Shown here: one piece after another, positions 7,726-10,261 of the stretch
How positions within the stretch are numbered: the stretch's first letter is position 1
Layout of the letters: each line of letters opens with the position of its first letter
The notes under the pieces: generated by a model
What the model was told of the DNA's origin: nothing
Databases searched by the model: none
What the model saw: the letters and a program-made list of their open reading frames with translations, nothing else
Position numbers and translations under genes: made by a program
Source: JALZHR01 sp036389695
GTDB lineage: Bacteria > Acidobacteriota > Blastocatellia > Pyrinomonadales > Pyrinomonadaceae
Length of the DNA stretch: 10,261 bases
Assembly: GCA_036389695.1 (NCBI GenBank)
Contig: DASVWG010000344.1
Span: 1-10,261, forward strand
Direction of reading: 5' to 3'

Positions 7726-7769
7726 CTACGCAAATGTGTGGTGATTATTGCGTCCGTTCACTTCATTAT
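7726..7769 (+). promoter_or_regulatory. Promoter copy C with 7-2-7 dyad, upstream of the first CSLREA gene
   Basis: The dyad CTACGCAAATGTGTGG (7726-7741) overlaps GTGATT (7741-7746). A 17-nt spacer and CATTAT (7764-7769) follow as -10. The predicted start is about 7776, exactly where similarity to the second CSLREA leader resumes, giving a 50-nt leader to GTG 7826. It is the least symmetrical dyad, with TGTGG in place of CGTGG. Confidence 0.68.
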
Positions 7770-7775
7770 GGTTTC

Positions 7776-7866
7776 TGACAAGGCGGGAAATTTTTATATT
7801 AAACATAAACCGGAGAAAAACGAACGTGAACAATAAATTCTTAAACAAAATTAATCTTTTCTTATT
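7776..7866 (+). repeat. Conserved leader plus first codons, shared by the two CSLREA genes
   Basis: This 91-nt stretch pairs with 9459-9549, also 91 nt. It starts TGACAAGGCGGGAAATTT and ends 41 nt into the coding sequence. The first 41 coding bases are identical, including third codon positions, whereas the following codons are clearly diverged. Small indels in the leader compensate, so both leaders are 50 nt. Confidence 0.8.
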
Positions 7867-9187
7867 ATTTTCAATTCTGCTGCTCGCCGGAGCGGCTCAA
7901 CAGACGCTGGCGGCAACCTTGACGGTGACGAAAGTCGCCGATACTAACGACGCCGTGTGCAATGCCGACTGCTCGCTGCGCGAAGCCGTCGCGGTCGCGC
8001 AGAGCGGCGACGAAATTACATTCCAGCCCGCGCTGGCAGGCGGCACGATTACGCTCGCGCTGGATTCAATCACGATTAGCAACAAAAGCATTACGATTAC
8101 CGGAATCGACAATCTGAAAATATCCGGCGCGAATAAATACAGAATTTTTACCCTTCATAATCAGGCGCACGCGACGATGAAAAACTTAGACCTCGGCTAC
8201 GGCTATATGGATTCGCGCCTGCAGCCCTATGTCGGCGTCGGCGGCGCGATTGCCGTCTATTGGTCATCGCTCAGCCTTGACGATTGCTACATTCATAACA
8301 ATAAGGCTTTTACCGAGGGCGCCGGAATTTGGGGTGTCGGCAGTTTCATCAGCATCAAAAACAGCTTGATTGCCGCCAACTCGGCGCCTGCCCGCGGCGC
8401 GGGTCTGAGCGCCATAGACAGCCGCCGGCTCAGCATCAGCAATACGAAATTCAATCTGAACAGCAGCACGGGCAACGGCGGAGCCATTTTTCTGGAAGGC
8501 GGCAATTTTGAGATGACGAATTCGAGCATTTATAAGAGCAGCGCGAAAAAGGGCGGCGCAATATATCTGGAGCAATCCAGCGATGCCAACTACACCATCA
8601 GAAATTCAGCCATTTTTAGCAACAGCGCCGAAAATTCGGGCGGCATCTACAACGCAGGGAAATTAAATCTGATTAACTCGACGCTTTCCGGCAACAAAGC
8701 GACGGCGGGCAACGGCGGCGGTCTGAGCAACAATAATCAGGTGCTGATGCGCAACGTGACGGCGGCATTCAACACGGCGACGGGCGACGCCGGCGGCATC
8801 GAGTCATCGGGCAGCGGCGAGGTAAATTTCGGCAACACGATTATCGCCGGCAACACGAGCGGAACGCCGTTTTTCCCGAATCTGAAAGGCGCGACCTTTA
8901 CTTCAGCCGGTTACAACGTCATTGGAGCGCCGAAAATCAGCACCGTCATCTGGGGCGACCAGACCGGCAATCAAGAAAACGTCGCCGACCCGATGCTGAA
9001 CCCGCTCGCCTATAACGGCGGAACGACGCTGAATCATCTGCCGAAACCCGGAAGCCCGGTCATCGACGCCGGTTCCGTCCTGCTGGCGACCGACGAATTC
9101 GGCAGCTCACTCCCGTTTGACCAGCGCGGGCTTAATCGCGTCTTCGGAGTCAGCGTCGATGTCGGCGCAGTCGAAGCGGTGTATTAA
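7826..9187 (+). CDS. Exported CSLREA / choice-of-anchor Q beta-helix protein
   Basis: Secreted or surface protein, 453 aa from GTG 7826. That start is preferred to the in-frame ATG at 7748 because GGAG (7812-7815) lies 10 nt before it, a signal peptide follows immediately (1-29, LFLLFSILLLAGAAQQTLA), and the paralogue downstream has the same GTG in the same context. The ATG at 7748 lies inside the predicted promoter. The CSLREA motif is at residues 49-54, after CNAD. Residues about 100-400 are Asn/Ser/Gly-rich parallel beta-helix coils (NSLIAANSAPARGAG, NSTLSGNKATAGNGG). The C-terminus has GSPVIDAG, then DQRGLNR and VDVGAVE, matching the choice-of-anchor Q ending. The two Cys of CNADC may form a disulfide. 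No catalytic residues are evident; polysaccharide binding or adhesion is typical speculation for this fold. It is transcribed from its own dyad promoter. Confidence 0.9.
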   Translation: MNNKFLNKINLFLLFSILLLAGAAQQTLAATLTVTKVADTNDAVCNADCSLREAVAVAQSGDEITFQPALAGGTITLALDSITISNKSITITGIDNLKISGANKYRIFTLHNQAHATMKNLDLGYGYMDSRLQPYVGVGGAIAVYWSSLSLDDCYIHNNKAFTEGAGIWGVGSFISIKNSLIAANSAPARGAGLSAIDSRRLSISNTKFNLNSSTGNGGAIFLEGGNFEMTNSSIYKSSAKKGGAIYLEQSSDANYTIRNSAIFSNSAENSGGIYNAGKLNLINSTLSGNKATAGNGGGLSNNNQVLMRNVTAAFNTATGDAGGIESSGSGEVNFGNTIIAGNTSGTPFFPNLKGATFTSAGYNVIGAPKISTVIWGDQTGNQENVADPMLNPLAYNGGTTLNHLPKPGSPVIDAGSVLLATDEFGSSLPFDQRGLNRVFGVSVDVGAVEAVY

Positions 9188-9259
9188 TAAGTGCGGCGCC
9201 GTTTGCCGTCGATTTCATAATTTTCGAAAATCGAAATCCGTGTGACGGACAAACGCGGA

Positions 9260-9310
9260 AAAGCCGGAAGTTCCAGCGATTCAAAGAAATCGAGCGGAAT
9301 TTCCGGCTTT
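9260..9310 (+). terminator. Long hairpin, probable terminator after the first CSLREA gene
   Basis: Arms 9260-9274 and 9296-9310 pair over 15 bp with one G-U, with a further 5-bp stem inside (CGATT/AATCG). It lies 73 nt after the stop. The following CTCGTATTTG is only weakly T-rich, so termination is likely but not certain. The gap 9188-9508 otherwise holds the upstream block, promoter D and the leader. Confidence 0.6.
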
Positions 9311-9357
9311 CTCGTATTTGCTTAACGGTTAGTGATTTACGCCCCGCCTGACGCCGC

Positions 9358-9394
9358 TTTCTGCACGAAAGACGAATCGATTTTTGCCGAAAAA
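9358..9394 (+). promoter_or_regulatory. Conserved upstream block, second copy
   Basis: Second copy of the block at 7675-7711, again 14 nt before the dyad. It keeps TTTTTGCCGAAAAA and TTTCTGCACGAAAGAC while its flanks have diverged. Confidence 0.45.
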
Positions 9395-9408
9395 CAGCGC
9401 GAAACCGG

Positions 9409-9452
9409 CTACGTAACCGCGTGGTGATTATCGCTTGCGGCTACTCTATTCT
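9409..9452 (+). promoter_or_regulatory. Promoter copy D with 7-2-7 dyad, upstream of the second CSLREA gene
   Basis: The dyad CTACGTAACCGCGTGG (9409-9424) overlaps GTGATT (9424-9429). A 17-nt spacer and TATTCT (9447-9452) follow. The predicted start is about 9459, giving a 50-nt leader to GTG 9509, identical in length to copy C. Confidence 0.7.
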
Positions 9453-9458
9453 CATATC

Positions 9459-9549
9459 TGACAAGGCGGGAAATTTATATTAAAAAACATAAACTGGAGA
9501 AAACGAACGTGAACAATAAATTCTTAAACAAAATTAATCTTTTCTTATT
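9459..9549 (+). repeat. Conserved leader plus first codons, second copy
   Basis: Partner of 7776-7866. It has the same start motif TGACAAGGCGGGAAATTT, the same GGAG ribosome site (9496-9499) and an identical first 41 coding bases. Confidence 0.8.
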
Positions 9550-10261
9550 GCTTTCGGCTTTTATATTGGCGGGCGCGGCGCAGAGCATTTTGGCGGTGCC
9601 CAGAACGGTGACTAAGCTGGCGGATACGGACGACGGAGTTTGTAATGCCGATTGCAGCCTGCGCGAAGCGGTCGATGTCGCCATCAACGGCGACAACGTA
9701 ACGTTTGTCGCCGGGCTGGCGGGACAGACCATCTCGCTGACCAAAGGCGCGATAACGATTGCCGACAAAAACATTCTGATTATCGGGCTTGACGGTTTGA
9801 GCGTGTCGGGCATAAACCAAAGCCGCATTTTTCATATTACGGACGGCGCAATTGTTAACATTAATAATCTGGACATGAAGGAAGGTTTTGCACAAGACCC
9901 GGACGTTCTGGGTTTTGGCGGCGGCGGCGCTATTCTGGTTCATGCGGGCAGCCACCTTGTTTTAAGCAACTCCCAGCTTTTCGCCAACAAGAGCGCTTTC
10001 GGCGGTGCGATTGTGGTCAGCGACAGCGATTTGAAGCTTCAAAACTCGGTTATCAGGGACAATTCAGCCAGCCATTCCGGCGGCGGTCTCACCGCGCAGG
10101 GGAAAGGCGCATTTGTCGAAATCAGCAATTCGTCTTTCAAATTTAATACAGCCCCGAAAGGCGGCGCGATTTGTTCCACCAACGGCACGCTGAAAATGAC
10201 GACCAGCAGCGTTTATCAAAATACGGCGACGGGCGAGAACAATACTTACGGCGGCGGCTTG
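9509..10261 (+). CDS. Second exported CSLREA beta-helix protein, 3' end outside the window
   Basis: Paralogue of the 7826 gene. The frame is open from GTG 9509 to the window edge (251 codons, no stop), so the C-terminus is missing only because the window ends. GGAG (9496-9499) lies 9 nt upstream. The signal peptide is residues 1-29 (LFLLLSAFILAGAAQSILA). CSLREA is at residues 49-54, after CNAD, the same positions as in the paralogue. From about residue 100 on, Gly-rich beta-helix coils appear (FGGGGAILVHAGSHLVLSNS, NSASHSGGG, NTAPKGGAI). After the shared first 14 codons the two proteins diverge except around the CSLREA region, so the duplication is old or the rest evolves fast. It has its own dyad promoter rather than depending on readthrough. 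The surface role is inferred; the missing end should carry an anchor-type domain. Confidence 0.88.
   Translation, partial: MNNKFLNKINLFLLLSAFILAGAAQSILAVPRTVTKLADTDDGVCNADCSLREAVDVAINGDNVTFVAGLAGQTISLTKGAITIADKNILIIGLDGLSVSGINQSRIFHITDGAIVNINNLDMKEGFAQDPDVLGFGGGGAILVHAGSHLVLSNSQLFANKSAFGGAIVVSDSDLKLQNSVIRDNSASHSGGGLTAQGKGAFVEISNSSFKFNTAPKGGAICSTNGTLKMTTSSVYQNTATGENNTYGGGL

Noticed and set aside
7748..7825. In-frame upstream ATG start for the first CSLREA protein
   Set aside because: It lies inside the predicted promoter and would bury the signal peptide; GTG 7826 has GGAG and is conserved in the paralogue.

Overview
The window looks like a chromosomal stretch from an environmental Gram-negative bacterium, most plausibly Acidobacteriota (Blastocatellia/Pyrinomonadales type). 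This is inferred from gene content: a propeller-sensor histidine kinase, CSLREA/choice-of-anchor beta-helix proteins and a cellular peptidase-S74 fibre protein. No rRNA or marker gene is present to confirm it. All genes lie on the + strand.

Layout. A hairpin terminator (117-151) closes an unseen upstream unit. A 1084-aa sensor kinase (199-3453) is followed by a NarL/LuxR-type response regulator (3726-4388). Between them lie a promoter with a 16-bp dyad and a 156-bp MITE-like element with 24-bp inverted ends and a perfect 8-bp target duplication. After the regulator comes an 88-bp palindrome, then a second copy of the promoter driving a two-gene unit. That unit holds a 744-aa exported protein with 21 uninterrupted 17-residue repeats and a C-terminal S74 chaperone domain, and a 190-aa exported protein with a carboxypeptidase-regulatory-like domain. 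A terminator follows (7569-7600). Two paralogous exported CSLREA beta-helix proteins come next, one complete (7826-9187) and one running off the end (9509 onward). Each has its own copy of the same promoter, and a long hairpin lies between them.

Main observation. Four intergenic regions carry CTACGYRNNYRYGTRG, a 7-2-7 dyad like those bound by NarL-family regulators. In every copy it is followed at fixed spacing by an nTGAww -35-like hexamer, a 17-nt spacer and a TATnnT-like -10. The dyad centre falls near -42.5, the usual class II activator position. One copy precedes the regulator gene and the other three precede the exported-protein units. I infer a self-contained, autoregulated surface-protein regulon in which the kinase senses an extracytoplasmic signal and the regulator activates itself, the fibre operon and both beta-helix genes. 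The MITE sits in the regulator's predicted 5' UTR. Removing it and one target repeat restores a dyad-to-start distance of 79 nt, close to the 81 nt seen at both CSLREA genes.
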